DNA of 64,000 nt. Origin: JAGNZR01 sp051646055. GTDB taxonomy: Bacteria; Fusobacteriota; Fusobacteriia; Fusobacteriales; Fusobacteriaceae. Every line of letters starts with the position of its first letter. Within the stretch, counting starts at the first letter, position 1. Below the pieces are notes generated by a model. It was not told the origin of the DNA. It saw nothing but the letters and a program-made list of their open reading frames with translations, and did not search any database. Below are positions 1-8,478 of this stretch, piece by piece. The stretch lies in contig JBOFCM010000055.1 in NCBI GenBank assembly GCA_051646055.1, forward strand, positions 1 through 64,000. Direction: 5' to 3'. The translations under genes were made by a program, and so were the position numbers.

Positions 1-700
1 TTTTAAGACTCTCCATGGAGTCTCTCAAATTTTGAGACATCTCCTCTATCGATTGAGCTAATTCGCCAATCTCATCCTCTGTGTTTATCTCCAGCTTTTC
101 CACAAATTCTAGATGAGCCATTTTTTTTGCTGCATCATTAAGCTTTTCTATGTTTCGGGTAAGTCTTTTGGAGAAAAAACCTCCTAAAATAAAACTTAGA
201 ATAAGTGCTATCCCCATTGAAATAATTTCTATGAGGGTGGCTTCGTATCTGTAACTCTCCATGGAGATCAGTGGAAAAATTATATGAAGAGGTATTCCCT
301 TTATACTTTTTGTATAACTCAGATATTTTCCACCAGATTTAGTTTTTTTCAGCTCTACAACCTCTTCTGCTATACTTGGTTCATATATGCTGTTTTTTCT
401 GTTTCCCATATTAGTAGAAAAATTCCTTCCTTTTTGACCATAAGGATTTTTATTTCCTAAAGTTATCTGGGCTCCCGTCTCTTCACTGATGTCCTCTATA
501 TACTGATTAAGATTTTCCGCATCCCCTTTAAAATTTTCAATTTGCTGAGCCAGAACTGGAATTTCCATTTTTTTCCTGTTAATATAGAAGCGGTCCAAAA
601 ATGTAAGATTGAGCAGTTGGACCATAGCTATTCCCAAAAATGTCAGTGTGACAGAGTATATAAGTAGTTTCTGAAAAAAATTAACCTTTATCTTCTTCAT
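1..700 (-). CDS. Sensor histidine kinase, copy 1 (truncated by window edge)
   Basis: N-terminal about 233 residues of a membrane histidine kinase; the catalytic half lies outside the window. The ATG at 700 overlaps the stop of the upstream response regulator by 20 bases, the same overlap seen in the second copy of this pair. I see a first membrane segment near residues 12-34, an extracytoplasmic region, a second membrane segment near 160-182, and a HAMP-like stretch with the motif RNIEKLNDAAKK. Residue by residue it follows the kinase at 1366-2718, so the two are paralogues. The ligand cannot be told. It is the last visible gene of a four-gene RR-HK-RR-HK operon. Confidence 0.9.
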   Translation of the reverse strand, partial: MKKIKVNFFQKLLIYSVTLTFLGIAMVQLLNLTFLDRFYINRKKMEIPVLAQQIENFKGDAENLNQYIEDISEETGAQITLGNKNPYGQKGRNFSTNMGNRKNSIYEPSIAEEVVELKKTKSGGKYLSYTKSIKGIPLHIIFPLISMESYRYEATLIEIISMGIALILSFILGGFFSKRLTRNIEKLNDAAKKMAHLEFVEKLEINTEDEIGELAQSIEEMSQNLRDSMESLK

Positions 701-1343
701 AGAGATACCCCATTCCTCTCAAAGTTTTAATTCTGTCACTATATATCCCCATTTTCTTTCTAATTTTTTTTATTATAGTGTCCACAGATCTATCCCCACC
801 ACAATAATCAAATCCCCAAACCTCATTTATCAGCTTTTCTCTACTTAGAACAAAACCCTTATTTCTGATAAAGTATTCCATAAGTTGTCCCTCTTTCGGG
901 GATAGCTCAACCTTCTCTCCATCTATTGAAAGTTCTAGAGTTCTGATATCAAAACCCAGTCCTTTATAGTAATAGTTACTGTTCTTGTCGATTTTCAATA
1001 CTCTTTTTATTCTAGCTGTCAAAATTTTAAGATTTATAGGTTTTGTAATATAATCTTCAGCTCCCAGTTCCAATCCCCGTAGTTCATCATATTCTGTATC
1101 TCTAGCTGTCATCATTATTACCGGAATATTGCTGTTACCTTTTATTTCACGACATATCTCCCAGCCATTTTTAGTGGGAAGGTTGATATCCAAAAGCACC
1201 AGATCCGGGGTTTCCATATAAAACTTATCTATGGCTTCTTGCCCGTCAATTGCGGTTATAATTTGAAATGGTTCATCCCTCAAAAACATTTTTATTGAAT
1301 GTGCCAAATTTTTCTCATCTTCTACAAGTAAAATTTTTTTCAA
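681..1343 (-). CDS. OmpR-family response regulator, copy 1
   Basis: DNA-binding response regulator of about 220 residues: receiver domain (acidic pair in VEDE, phospho-acceptor Asp in LLDINLP at about residue 52, Lys in ITKP) followed by an OmpR-type winged helix (LSPKEGQLMEYF through TLRGMGYLYE). An ATG at 1352 sits directly against the GGAGG, with no spacing. A TTG three codons later (1343) has 9-nt spacing and lines up with the ATG of the paralogue at 3361, so I prefer the TTG start; 1352 remains possible. Lies 22 bases after the kinase of the other pair and overlaps its own kinase by 20 bases. Target genes unknown. Confidence 0.9.
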   Translation of the reverse strand: MKKILLVEDEKNLAHSIKMFLRDEPFQIITAIDGQEAIDKFYMETPDLVLLDINLPTKNGWEICREIKGNSNIPVIMMTARDTEYDELRGLELGAEDYITKPINLKILTARIKRVLKIDKNSNYYYKGLGFDIRTLELSIDGEKVELSPKEGQLMEYFIRNKGFVLSREKLINEVWGFDYCGGDRSVDTIIKKIRKKMGIYSDRIKTLRGMGYLYEEDKG

Positions 1344-1365
1344 AGTTCTCATCCTCCATCTGTTT

Positions 1366-2718
1366 TTACACCTTCAATTTAAAAACAAATATATTTTTTT
1401 CTATCTCCAGAGCATAATCTATTTTTAGAAGTTCCAATATTCTCTTCACAATGGACAATCCCAATCCCGATCCCTCAACTTCACTGCTGCTATTACTTCC
1501 TCTGCTGAAAGGTTCCAAAAGCCTATTCTTTTCCTCTTCTATATTTTTTTCAAATCTGTTTTTTATAAAAAATTCTCCTTCCCTATAAAAAATATCTATT
1601 TCCTCTCCATAGACAGAGTATTTCAAAGCATTCTGAACAAGATTGTCCATCACAATTTTAAAAGAGCTATAATCTGTTTTTATTTTCAAATTTTCAGGAA
1701 GATTTAAATTTATTTCCAAATCCTTTTCAATTTCCAGAAGCTCATATTTATTCAGGGACTCTTTCACTAAATCTTTTAGACTAAAAATCTGCTCCTCTAA
1801 AATATTTTTTGAATAACTCATTTTAGAAAGAATCATAAGATTTTCAATGAGAGATGTCATTTCTCCAGTCTCTCTCACTAGAGTATTGTAAGCCTTTTCC
1901 AAATCACTCCTCTCTTTTAGCACTCCCTTTTTAAGGTTTTGAGATGTCATATTTATAACAGAAATAGGCGTTTTTAATTCATGGGATGCGTTGGAAACAA
2001 AGCTTTTCAAACTTTCTATTGAGTTTTTCAGATTCCCAGCCATCTCCTCTACAGATTGAGCCAGTTCTCCTATCTCATCCCTACTTTGAATATCTATTTT
2101 TTCCACAAAATTCAACTGAGCTATTTTTTTTGCGGCATCGTTAAGTTTTTCTATATTACGTGTAAGCTTCCTAGAAAAATAGCTCCCAAGTAAAAAACTT
2201 GCCCCAAGAGCTATTATTATTGAAATAAGCTCTATGACTTTGGCTTCGTATCTGTAATTTTCAAGTGAAATCAAAGGTAGTGTTATATATAGGGGAGTTC
2301 CCTCTATATTTTCCCTATATATGAGATATCTTGTTCCCGTAGAGCTTTTTCTAAGCTCTACTACCCTATTTTTTTTTGCCAGCTCATATTTAGGAGGTCT
2401 ATTTTTTCCTATATTTTTATCATCTGATATATTTTTAACTGAAAAATTTTTTAACTCCTGTGGAACGATATTTCCAAATCTTATAATCATTCCAGTTTCA
2501 TACATCTCGCTTTCTATATAATTAGTTAATTCTTCAGGGTTATTCCTTAGCTTTTTTATCTCTTTTGCGACAAGAGGAATTTCTATTTTTTTTCTAGATA
2601 TATAAAATTTATCTAGAAGGGTAAAATTCAAAAACTGTACCACTGTTATTCCTACAAAGGCTATAGAAATTGAGTATATCATGAGTTTATGAAAAAATTT
2701 AGCACCTATTCTCTTCAT
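1366..2718 (-). CDS. Sensor histidine kinase, copy 2
   Basis: Complete 450-residue membrane kinase. Membrane segments near residues 13-35 and 161-182 flank an extracytoplasmic region of about 125 residues; HAMP about 183-235; dimerisation domain with phospho-acceptor His in SNASHELKTP (about H246); ATPase domain with N box (QNALKYS) and a glycine-rich GSGLGLSIV near the end. The usual DxGxG ATP-lid motif is not recognisable: the corresponding place reads FIKNRFEKN. Some Firmicutes-type kinases are known to vary here, so activity is still likely. Overlaps the upstream regulator by 20 bases, which suggests coupled translation. Paralogue of the kinase at the window start. Confidence 0.92.
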   Translation of the reverse strand: MKRIGAKFFHKLMIYSISIAFVGITVVQFLNFTLLDKFYISRKKIEIPLVAKEIKKLRNNPEELTNYIESEMYETGMIIRFGNIVPQELKNFSVKNISDDKNIGKNRPPKYELAKKNRVVELRKSSTGTRYLIYRENIEGTPLYITLPLISLENYRYEAKVIELISIIIALGASFLLGSYFSRKLTRNIEKLNDAAKKIAQLNFVEKIDIQSRDEIGELAQSVEEMAGNLKNSIESLKSFVSNASHELKTPISVINMTSQNLKKGVLKERSDLEKAYNTLVRETGEMTSLIENLMILSKMSYSKNILEEQIFSLKDLVKESLNKYELLEIEKDLEINLNLPENLKIKTDYSSFKIVMDNLVQNALKYSVYGEEIDIFYREGEFFIKNRFEKNIEEEKNRLLEPFSRGSNSSSEVEGSGLGLSIVKRILELLKIDYALEIEKNIFVFKLKV

Positions 2719-3361
2719 AGATATATCCTATCCCCCTCAATGTTTTAATCTTTTCACTATAAGATCCAAGTTTTTTCCTTACTCTCTTTACTAAAGTATC
2801 TACAACTCTGTCATCTCCATAAAAATCAAAACCCCATATCTCGTTCAGAATTTTTTCCCGACTGAGAACAAACCCCCGATTTTTTATAAAATACTCCAAA
2901 AGCTGTCCCTCTTTTGGAGATATTTCTACTTTTTCTCCATCTATAATCAGCTCCAGAGTTCTTATATCAAAGGCTACTCCACCATAACTATAGCTGCTAT
3001 TTTTATCAATTTTCAAAACTTTTCTCACTCTAGCTGCCAAAACTTTAAGACTTAAAGGCTTGGTTATATAGTCTTCGGCTCCTAGTTCCAGTCCCTGTAT
3101 CTCATCATATTCACTATTCCTTGCTGTCATCATTATTACAGGGATATTGCTGTTTCTTTTTATCTCCCGGCATATCTCCCAGCCATTTTTCTTAGGAAGA
3201 TTTATATCTAGAATTACCAATTCTGGAGTCTCTTCATAAAATTTATCTAGAGCACTCTCCCCATCATGGGCGGTCACCACCCTGAATCCCTCTTCTCCCA
3301 AAAATTTTTCTATAGCCAGAGAAAGATCCTTTTCATCTTCTACTATAAGTATTTTTTTCAT
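2699..3361 (-). CDS. OmpR-family response regulator, copy 2
   Basis: 220 residues; receiver domain with Asp52 in LDINLPKKNG and conserved Lys in ITKP, then an OmpR-type winged helix from about residue 125. First gene of the duplicated two-component operon; ATG preceded by AGGGGGAAGAG. Very close to the regulator at 681-1343, with long identical stretches such as the NSNIPVIMMTAR motif and the alpha-helical LELGAEDYITKP. The DNA-recognition region also resembles the copy, so overlapping target sites are possible. Confidence 0.92.
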   Translation of the reverse strand: MKKILIVEDEKDLSLAIEKFLGEEGFRVVTAHDGESALDKFYEETPELVILDINLPKKNGWEICREIKRNSNIPVIMMTARNSEYDEIQGLELGAEDYITKPLSLKVLAARVRKVLKIDKNSSYSYGGVAFDIRTLELIIDGEKVEISPKEGQLLEYFIKNRGFVLSREKILNEIWGFDFYGDDRVVDTLVKRVRKKLGSYSEKIKTLRGIGYIYEENRC

Positions 3362-3403
3362 CTCTTCCCCCTATTTTTCTTCTCACTATTTCATATCTAT
3401 TAT

Positions 3404-3432
3404 AATTTATCTTTGTGTTTCTACTGTGTCAA
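3404..3432 (-). promoter_or_regulatory. Likely sigma70-type promoter of the two-component operon
   Basis: On the minus strand TTGACA (3427-3432) is followed after 17 bases by TAAATT (3404-3409); a better -10 (TATAAT) lies a few bases further on but at a poor distance. It is 43 bases upstream of the regulator ATG. Confidence 0.45.
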
Positions 3433-3441
3433 TTATAACAT

Positions 3442-3480
3442 AAAAAAACTTGAGCAGGATCATTCTGCTCAAGTTTTTTG
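3442..3480 (-). terminator. Strong, possibly bidirectional terminator
   Basis: Arms 3443-3457 and 3465-3479 form a perfect 15-bp stem (AAAAAACTTGAGCAG against its complement) around a 7-base loop, with A/T tracts that give a U run in either direction. It separates the glycerol operon, which ends at 3758, from the two-component operon. Confidence 0.85.
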
Positions 3481-3533
3481 TTGTTTTTCAGAGTTGAAAG
3501 ATCTCTTTTCCCACGGAAGAAATTCATGATGTT

Positions 3534-3650
3534 TCAGCACTCATATGCCCAATCCCTCTCTTTTGTAAGATCCACATGAAGAACATGGAGATTTTCAGGG
3601 TAATACTCTTTAATCTTTCCTTCGGAAATTTTTATATATACTTCTTCCAT
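3534..3650 (-). CDS. Possible 38-residue ORF or gene remnant, unrecognised
   Basis: The 396-base space between the two-component and glycerol operons holds one short ORF with protein-like composition, starting MEEVYIKISEGK and ending ERDWAYEC. The open frame continues upstream of the ATG for about 18 codons without a start and includes two Cys. There is no good ribosome-binding site (only AGTGAG). It could be a small protein, or the tail of a decayed gene in the glycerol operon. I do not recognise the family. Confidence 0.2.
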   Translation of the reverse strand: MEEVYIKISEGKIKEYYPENLHVLHVDLTKERDWAYEC

Positions 3651-3757
3651 GGTCTCACTGCACTCTGTAGGTTCTTTTGTTTTTCTACAAGCCAAAATAT
3701 TTTCTTATATAAAATTTGAGTCTCGTTATAAGTTTGTATTGGCCCAATATATTTATT

Positions 3758-4102
3758 TTACATGTTTCTTGTTACTAATATATCCACACCTGTGTCAAAA
3801 ATATCTTTTAAAATTACATCTCCCATTTTCACTGGAGACTTTAGCTTAATATCTTTAAGTAGTTCCATGCATTGAAATATTTTTTCCTTGGGAATAGCTC
3901 CCGAAGTTTTTACTGGAACTCTATTATGAATCCCGCCCTCTATTACAACAGTGGAGGTCACAACTCTTTTAGGTGCTATTAGCTCCTCTTTTCCGTAAAC
4001 TTCTCCTCGAGGACAGGCATTTCCTGTAACTTTATAATTATTTTCTACTTCCACTTCCATATGACAACCGATAGGACATACTATACAGATCATTTCCACC
4101 AT
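3758..4102 (-). CDS. DUF1667-type cysteine-rich small protein of the glycerol operon
   Basis: 114 residues. It begins with ICIVCPIGCHM, a CxxCPxGC cluster, and has a further CPRGE Cys at about residue 31: four Cys in all, suited to a metal or Fe-S site. Small proteins of this DUF1667 type typically follow an FAD/NAD oxidoreductase and a GlpA-like dehydrogenase in anaerobes, as here. The start shares a base with the stop of the upstream gene (4102). Inferred role: third, electron-transferring or assembly component of glycerol-3-phosphate oxidation; the exact function is not established from sequence. Confidence 0.8.
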   Translation of the reverse strand: MVEMICIVCPIGCHMEVEVENNYKVTGNACPRGEVYGKEELIAPKRVVTSTVVIEGGIHNRVPVKTSGAIPKEKIFQCMELLKDIKLKSPVKMGDVILKDIFDTGVDILVTRNM

Positions 4103-5358
4103 TATCGACCCTCCTCCAAAGAAATCATTAAATTCCCCGTTACTGTTTTTAGCATTTTTTCAGGAATTATTATCTGCTCCATCTCTCCCGGTGCCAGATG
4201 TTTTCTCGGAAAACCTATAATCTCACGTTCTCCTTCTCTCACTGTTATTCTTTGATTTTTATAGATGTTATTTACTCTCATGAAAACTGTGAGATTTCCC
4301 TGAGCCTGATCCAAATTTATAATTTGAGGAACTGTATAAGTTATACCATTTCCATTGGTCACAGAAACTATTTTCCCCTCTATGATTTCTTGACTCAGAA
4401 CATAGTCGGCTGCATTTTTTCCTGCACGTTCTCCCTCTGCACTTACAAAATCTACAAGGTCATGAACATGTACAACATTTCCACATGCAAAAATTCCAGG
4501 AACAGAAGTTTCCATAGTTTCATTTACAAGAGGTCCGCTAGTTCTGTTATCCAATTTGACTCCCAGTTGTTTTGAAAGTTCATTTTCAGGTATAAGACCT
4601 ACAGAAAGAAGAAGTGTATCACAGTCATAAGTTATTTCTGTTCCCTTTATAGCTCTCCTATTTTCATCAACTTTAGCAATAGTTACTTTTTCCAGTCTTC
4701 CTTCGCCTTCAACATTTATAACTGTATGAGAAAGAAGAAGCGGAATATTGAAATCATCCAGGCACTGGACAATATTTCTTGTAAGTCCTCCCGAGAAAGG
4801 CTGAAGTTCCACTACGGCTTCTACCTTTGCTCCCTCTAGAGTCATTCTTCTAGCCATTATAAGTCCTATATCTCCAGAACCTAAAATCAGAACTTTTTTT
4901 CCTACCATGTAACCTTCCATATTTATATATCTTTGAGCAGCTCCAGCTGTAAAAATTCCAGAAGGTCTGTCTCCAGGGATGGCTATAGCTCCCCTTGTAC
5001 GTTCACGACATCCCATTGCAAGAATAATGGCACCGGCTTCTATCTCTTCATAACCTTTTTCAGGACTGATTACAGATATTTTCTTCTCTTCATCTATATT
5101 GAGTACCATAGTCTCCAGCATAATGTCTATATCCAAATTTTTTACCATATCTATATATTTTTGAGCATACTCAGGTCCTGTGAGTTCCTCCTTAAATCTA
5201 TGAAGTCCAAATCCATTATGGATACATTGCTGAAGAATTCCTCCCAGCTCTTTGTCACGCTCTATTATTAAAATTTTTCCCGCTCCTTTTTCATGGGCAG
5301 ATTTGGCAGCTGCAAGTCCTGCAGGTCCCCCTCCTATAACTACTATATCATATCTCAT
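4102..5358 (-). CDS. FAD/NAD(P)-dependent oxidoreductase of glycerol-3-phosphate module
   Basis: 418-residue pyridine-nucleotide-disulphide-type flavoprotein. FAD-binding GGGPAGLAAA lies at the N-terminus and a second Rossmann motif (LGSGDIGLIMARR) near residue 160 for NAD(P). The FAD-closing motif SVPGIFACGNVVHVHD is at about 285-300. There is no redox CxxC pair between the two, so it is not a thioredoxin reductase. It sits 10 bases after the GlpA-like gene and overlaps the DUF1667 gene. Likely passes electrons between the dehydrogenase subunit and NAD(P) or a ferredoxin-like carrier; the acceptor is inferred, not seen. Confidence 0.85.
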   Translation of the reverse strand: MRYDIVVIGGGPAGLAAAKSAHEKGAGKILIIERDKELGGILQQCIHNGFGLHRFKEELTGPEYAQKYIDMVKNLDIDIMLETMVLNIDEEKKISVISPEKGYEEIEAGAIILAMGCRERTRGAIAIPGDRPSGIFTAGAAQRYINMEGYMVGKKVLILGSGDIGLIMARRMTLEGAKVEAVVELQPFSGGLTRNIVQCLDDFNIPLLLSHTVINVEGEGRLEKVTIAKVDENRRAIKGTEITYDCDTLLLSVGLIPENELSKQLGVKLDNRTSGPLVNETMETSVPGIFACGNVVHVHDLVDFVSAEGERAGKNAADYVLSQEIIEGKIVSVTNGNGITYTVPQIINLDQAQGNLTVFMRVNNIYKNQRITVREGEREIIGFPRKHLAPGEMEQIIIPEKMLKTVTGNLMISLEEGR

Positions 5359-5368
5359 AATTTACTCC

Positions 5369-6796
5369 TTATCCCTTAGTCTCTTCTGTCAATATATATG
5401 AATCTCTCTTATCCAGCATTACCTCTTCTAGAGGAATATTCAGCTCTCTAGCCACGATTTCCTGGACTCTCGGTCCGCAGAATCCTCCTTGGCATCTTCC
5501 CATTCCAGGTCTGCATCTTCTCTTTACTGCATCTAGAGTTGTGGCAGAAACCGGTCTATGGATAGCATCAATTATCTCTCCCTCAGTTATCATTTCACAT
5601 CTGCATATGATTCTTCCATATGTTGGATCTTTTTTTATAAGTTCAGCTTTCTCTTCTGCACTCAAATCCATAAAAATTTTATGCTCTCTCGGTGGTATGA
5701 AACTGTTTTTTTTCTCTAAAATTATTCCTGCTTCTTTTATCATCTCTACAACTGCAGGGAATATAGCAGGTGCTGCTGTAAGTCCAGGAGATTTTATTCC
5801 CGCCACGTCAAAAAAACCTTTCACTGCTGATTCCTCTATTATAAAATCATGTCTGTCCGATTCAGCTCTCATTCCTGAAAAATTTCTTATAGCTTCTCTA
5901 AAATTGATATCCTTTATAGAACGGCTTCCCTTAGTACGGATATACTCCAACTGTTCAGCTGTAGTAGAAAGATTGTCTCTATCTCCAACCCCTTGGGAAT
6001 CAGGTCCCACAAGTAAATTTCCATGGGTTGTAGGTGTAACTAAAACTCCCTTTCCAAATTCATTGGGGCACTGGAAAACTGTGTGATTAACCCTAGCTCC
6101 CTGAGCCTTATCCAGTACATAATACTGACCTCTTCTTGGCTCTATTTTATAACTTGCAGGAGCTACCATATTATGTATTATATCTGTATGCACTCCTGCA
6201 CAGTTTATTATATTTTTACTTTTAAAAATTCCATTATTGGTAAGAATTTCAAAACCTTCTGCTGATTTTCCAATGGATAAAACCTCTGTATTGAGGAAAA
6301 GTTCCGCTCCATTCTCCACAGCATTATCAATCAGTGCTGCTGTAAACTCCCAAGGTGAAACGATTCCCGCTGTAGGTGCATGAAGAGCTGCTACTATCTC
6401 CTCTGATACATGAGGTTCTATCTTCTTGACTTCCTCTTTGGAAAGAATTTCCATTCCTGGAACTCCGTTTTTTTCTCCTCTTTCTAACAGTGTTTCTAGA
6501 TGTCTTTTCTCTTTTTCATCAAAGGCCAGAACCAAAGATCCGTTTCTGTTAAACTCTACATGAAGCTCTCTACACAACTCTTCATACATGGCATTTCCTG
6601 GTATATTATATTTAGCCATAAGAGTTCCAGGCTCAGGATCGTATCCTGCGTGGATTATAGCACTGTTGGCTTTAGTTGTTCCATTAGCTACATCTGTATC
6701 TCTATCCAATACCGCAATTTTCAAATTATATCTAGAAAGCTCTCTAGCTACTCCACTTCCTATTATTCCTGCCCCTACAATTAAAATATCATACAT
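5369..6796 (-). CDS. glpA: Anaerobic glycerol-3-phosphate dehydrogenase, GlpA-like, with C-terminal [2Fe-2S] domain
   Basis: About 475 residues. N-terminal FAD site VGAGIIGSGVARELS and a DAO-type oxidoreductase fold; from about residue 395 a BFD-like domain with Cys pattern CRCE ... RRCRPGMGRCQGGFC, expected to hold [2Fe-2S]. A start 12 codons upstream is open, but AAGGAGG sits 6 bases before the ATG at 6796, and YDILIVGAG then begins the FAD fold as usual. Converts sn-glycerol-3-phosphate to dihydroxyacetone phosphate downstream of GlpK. No GlpC-type membrane subunit is present; the two following genes take its place. Confidence 0.85.
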   Translation of the reverse strand: MYDILIVGAGIIGSGVARELSRYNLKIAVLDRDTDVANGTTKANSAIIHAGYDPEPGTLMAKYNIPGNAMYEELCRELHVEFNRNGSLVLAFDEKEKRHLETLLERGEKNGVPGMEILSKEEVKKIEPHVSEEIVAALHAPTAGIVSPWEFTAALIDNAVENGAELFLNTEVLSIGKSAEGFEILTNNGIFKSKNIINCAGVHTDIIHNMVAPASYKIEPRRGQYYVLDKAQGARVNHTVFQCPNEFGKGVLVTPTTHGNLLVGPDSQGVGDRDNLSTTAEQLEYIRTKGSRSIKDINFREAIRNFSGMRAESDRHDFIIEESAVKGFFDVAGIKSPGLTAAPAIFPAVVEMIKEAGIILEKKNSFIPPREHKIFMDLSAEEKAELIKKDPTYGRIICRCEMITEGEIIDAIHRPVSATTLDAVKRRCRPGMGRCQGGFCGPRVQEIVARELNIPLEEVMLDKRDSYILTEETKG

Positions 6797-6815
6797 TTGA
6801 TCCTCCTTAAAATTC

Positions 6816-6870
6816 AAAAAAAAAGAGAGCATAAAAAAACATAACTTGACGTTACCTTTTTCAGCTCTCT
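6816..6870 (-). terminator. Terminator-like hairpin between glpK and glpA (possible GlpP attenuator)
   Basis: On the minus strand AGAGAGC (6864-6870) can pair with GCTCTCT (6824-6830), followed by a run of eight or more T. The loop is long (33 bases), so alternative pairings are likely. It lies 20 bases before the glpA start, inside the operon, as expected of an attenuator rather than a final terminator. Confidence 0.45.
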
Positions 6871-6933
6871 CTACTCTCTTGCTGTCTTATTTTGTTGTTA
6901 TTTTTACTCTATATGGACAGTTTAACATGAATT

Positions 6934-8433
6934 TTACTCTTCGTCAAGCTCCCATTTCAAACATCTTTTAACTGCCTTTTTCCATCCTCCGTGCTTTATC
7001 TTCTGCTCATCTTGAGACATGGTGGAAATGAACTCTCTGTTCAGAGACCAGCTTTCTCTTATCTCCTCTTTATTTTCCCAGAATCCGACTGCAAGTCCTG
7101 CAAGATATGCCGCTCCCAAAGCTGTAGTCTCTACTATTGCCGGTCTCATAACCTCTGTCCCTATTATATCAGCCTGGAACTGCATTAGGAAATTATTTGC
7201 CGAGGCTCCTCCATCCACTTTAAGAGCTGCCAGCTTTATCCCCGAATCCTCTTCCATAGCTGAAAGTACATCCTTAGTCTGATACGCTATAGATTCCAAA
7301 GTTGCTCTTATTATGTGATTTCTATTACTTCCTCTAGTAAGCCCTACAATAGTTCCCCTAGCATACATGTCCCAATACGGTGTTCCCAGTCCCACAAAAG
7401 CTGGGACAAAATAGACTCCACCGTTATCCTTTACCTGTGCTGCAAAATACTCACTCTCTTTTGAATCATTTATAAGTTTCATCTCATCACGTAGCCACTG
7501 AACTGCTGCTCCTGCCACAAAGATACTTCCTTCTAAGGCATACTCAACCTTCCCGTCTACTCCTATAGCTATAGTTGTAAGAAGTCCATTTTTACTGGAA
7601 ATCATCTTCTCTCCAGTATTCATAAGCATAAAACACCCTGTTCCATAAGTATTTTTAGCCTCTCCCTTCTTGAAACAAGCTTGTCCGAAAAGAGCCGCCT
7701 GCTGGTCTCCTGCCACTCCTGCAATCGGAACTCTATGCCCTCCTTTTCCTCCAAGATTCACATATCCGAAGGTTCCACTGGAATCTTTTACTTCTGGAAG
7801 CATGCTTTTTGGAATATTCAATTCTTCCAGCATTTTTTCATCCCATTTAAGATCCTTTATATTGTAAATCATAGTTCTTGAAGCATTTGTATAATCTGTA
7901 GCGTGAACTTTTCCATTGGTAAGCTTCCATATAAGCCACGTATCTACTGTTCCAAAGAGAAGGTCTCCGGCTTCAGCTTTTTCTCTGGCTCCTTCTACAT
8001 TATTCAGTATCCATTTAATTTTAGTTCCTGAGAAATAAGCATCAATTACAAGACCTGTATTCTCTCTCACATAATCCTGAAGATTTTTAGCCTTTAATCT
8101 ATCGCAGATATCAGCAGTTCTTCTGCACTGCCAAACAATAGCATTATATACAGGTTTTCCAGTATTTTTATCCCATACAATTGTAGTTTCTCTCTGATTG
8201 GTTATTCCTATTCCGATTACATCATGAGTAGAAATCCCCGACTGAGCTATGACCTCGGCCATGACTCCGCTTTGACTTGCCCATATCTCCATAGGATCAT
8301 GTTCAACCCATCCTTCTTTAGGATATATCTGTTTAAACTCCCTCTGAGCCGTCCCAACTATTTTTTGATTCTCATCAAAAATTATAGCTCTTGAACTCGT
8401 TGTTCCTTGATCTAATGCTATTATATACTTCAT
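6934..8433 (-). CDS. glpK: Glycerol kinase
   Basis: 499 residues, the normal length of GlpK. FGGY-family signatures are clear: N-terminal ATP site LDQGTTSSRAI, the glycerol-site region with NQRETT, and the C-terminal KVDGGASANNFLMQFQAD. Phosphorylates the glycerol brought in by GlpF to sn-glycerol-3-phosphate. It has an AGGAGGG ribosome-binding site 5 bases before the ATG, and follows glpF by 45 bases. In Firmicutes GlpK is commonly activated by PTS phosphorylation of a His; I could not confirm that residue with certainty. Confidence 0.97.
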   Translation of the reverse strand: MKYIIALDQGTTSSRAIIFDENQKIVGTAQREFKQIYPKEGWVEHDPMEIWASQSGVMAEVIAQSGISTHDVIGIGITNQRETTIVWDKNTGKPVYNAIVWQCRRTADICDRLKAKNLQDYVRENTGLVIDAYFSGTKIKWILNNVEGAREKAEAGDLLFGTVDTWLIWKLTNGKVHATDYTNASRTMIYNIKDLKWDEKMLEELNIPKSMLPEVKDSSGTFGYVNLGGKGGHRVPIAGVAGDQQAALFGQACFKKGEAKNTYGTGCFMLMNTGEKMISSKNGLLTTIAIGVDGKVEYALEGSIFVAGAAVQWLRDEMKLINDSKESEYFAAQVKDNGGVYFVPAFVGLGTPYWDMYARGTIVGLTRGSNRNHIIRATLESIAYQTKDVLSAMEEDSGIKLAALKVDGGASANNFLMQFQADIIGTEVMRPAIVETTALGAAYLAGLAVGFWENKEEIRESWSLNREFISTMSQDEQKIKHGGWKKAVKRCLKWELDEE

Positions 8434-8478
8434 ATTTCCCTCCTGATTTTGTTTTTTCTATATTATATTTTATAATTT

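Noticed and set aside
2321..2521. Plus-strand ORFs across the minus-strand operons (also 4198-4575, 5541-6086, 12602-12829 and others)
   Set aside because: They lie wholly within well-supported genes, lack ribosome-binding sites and give low-complexity, protein-unlike chains.
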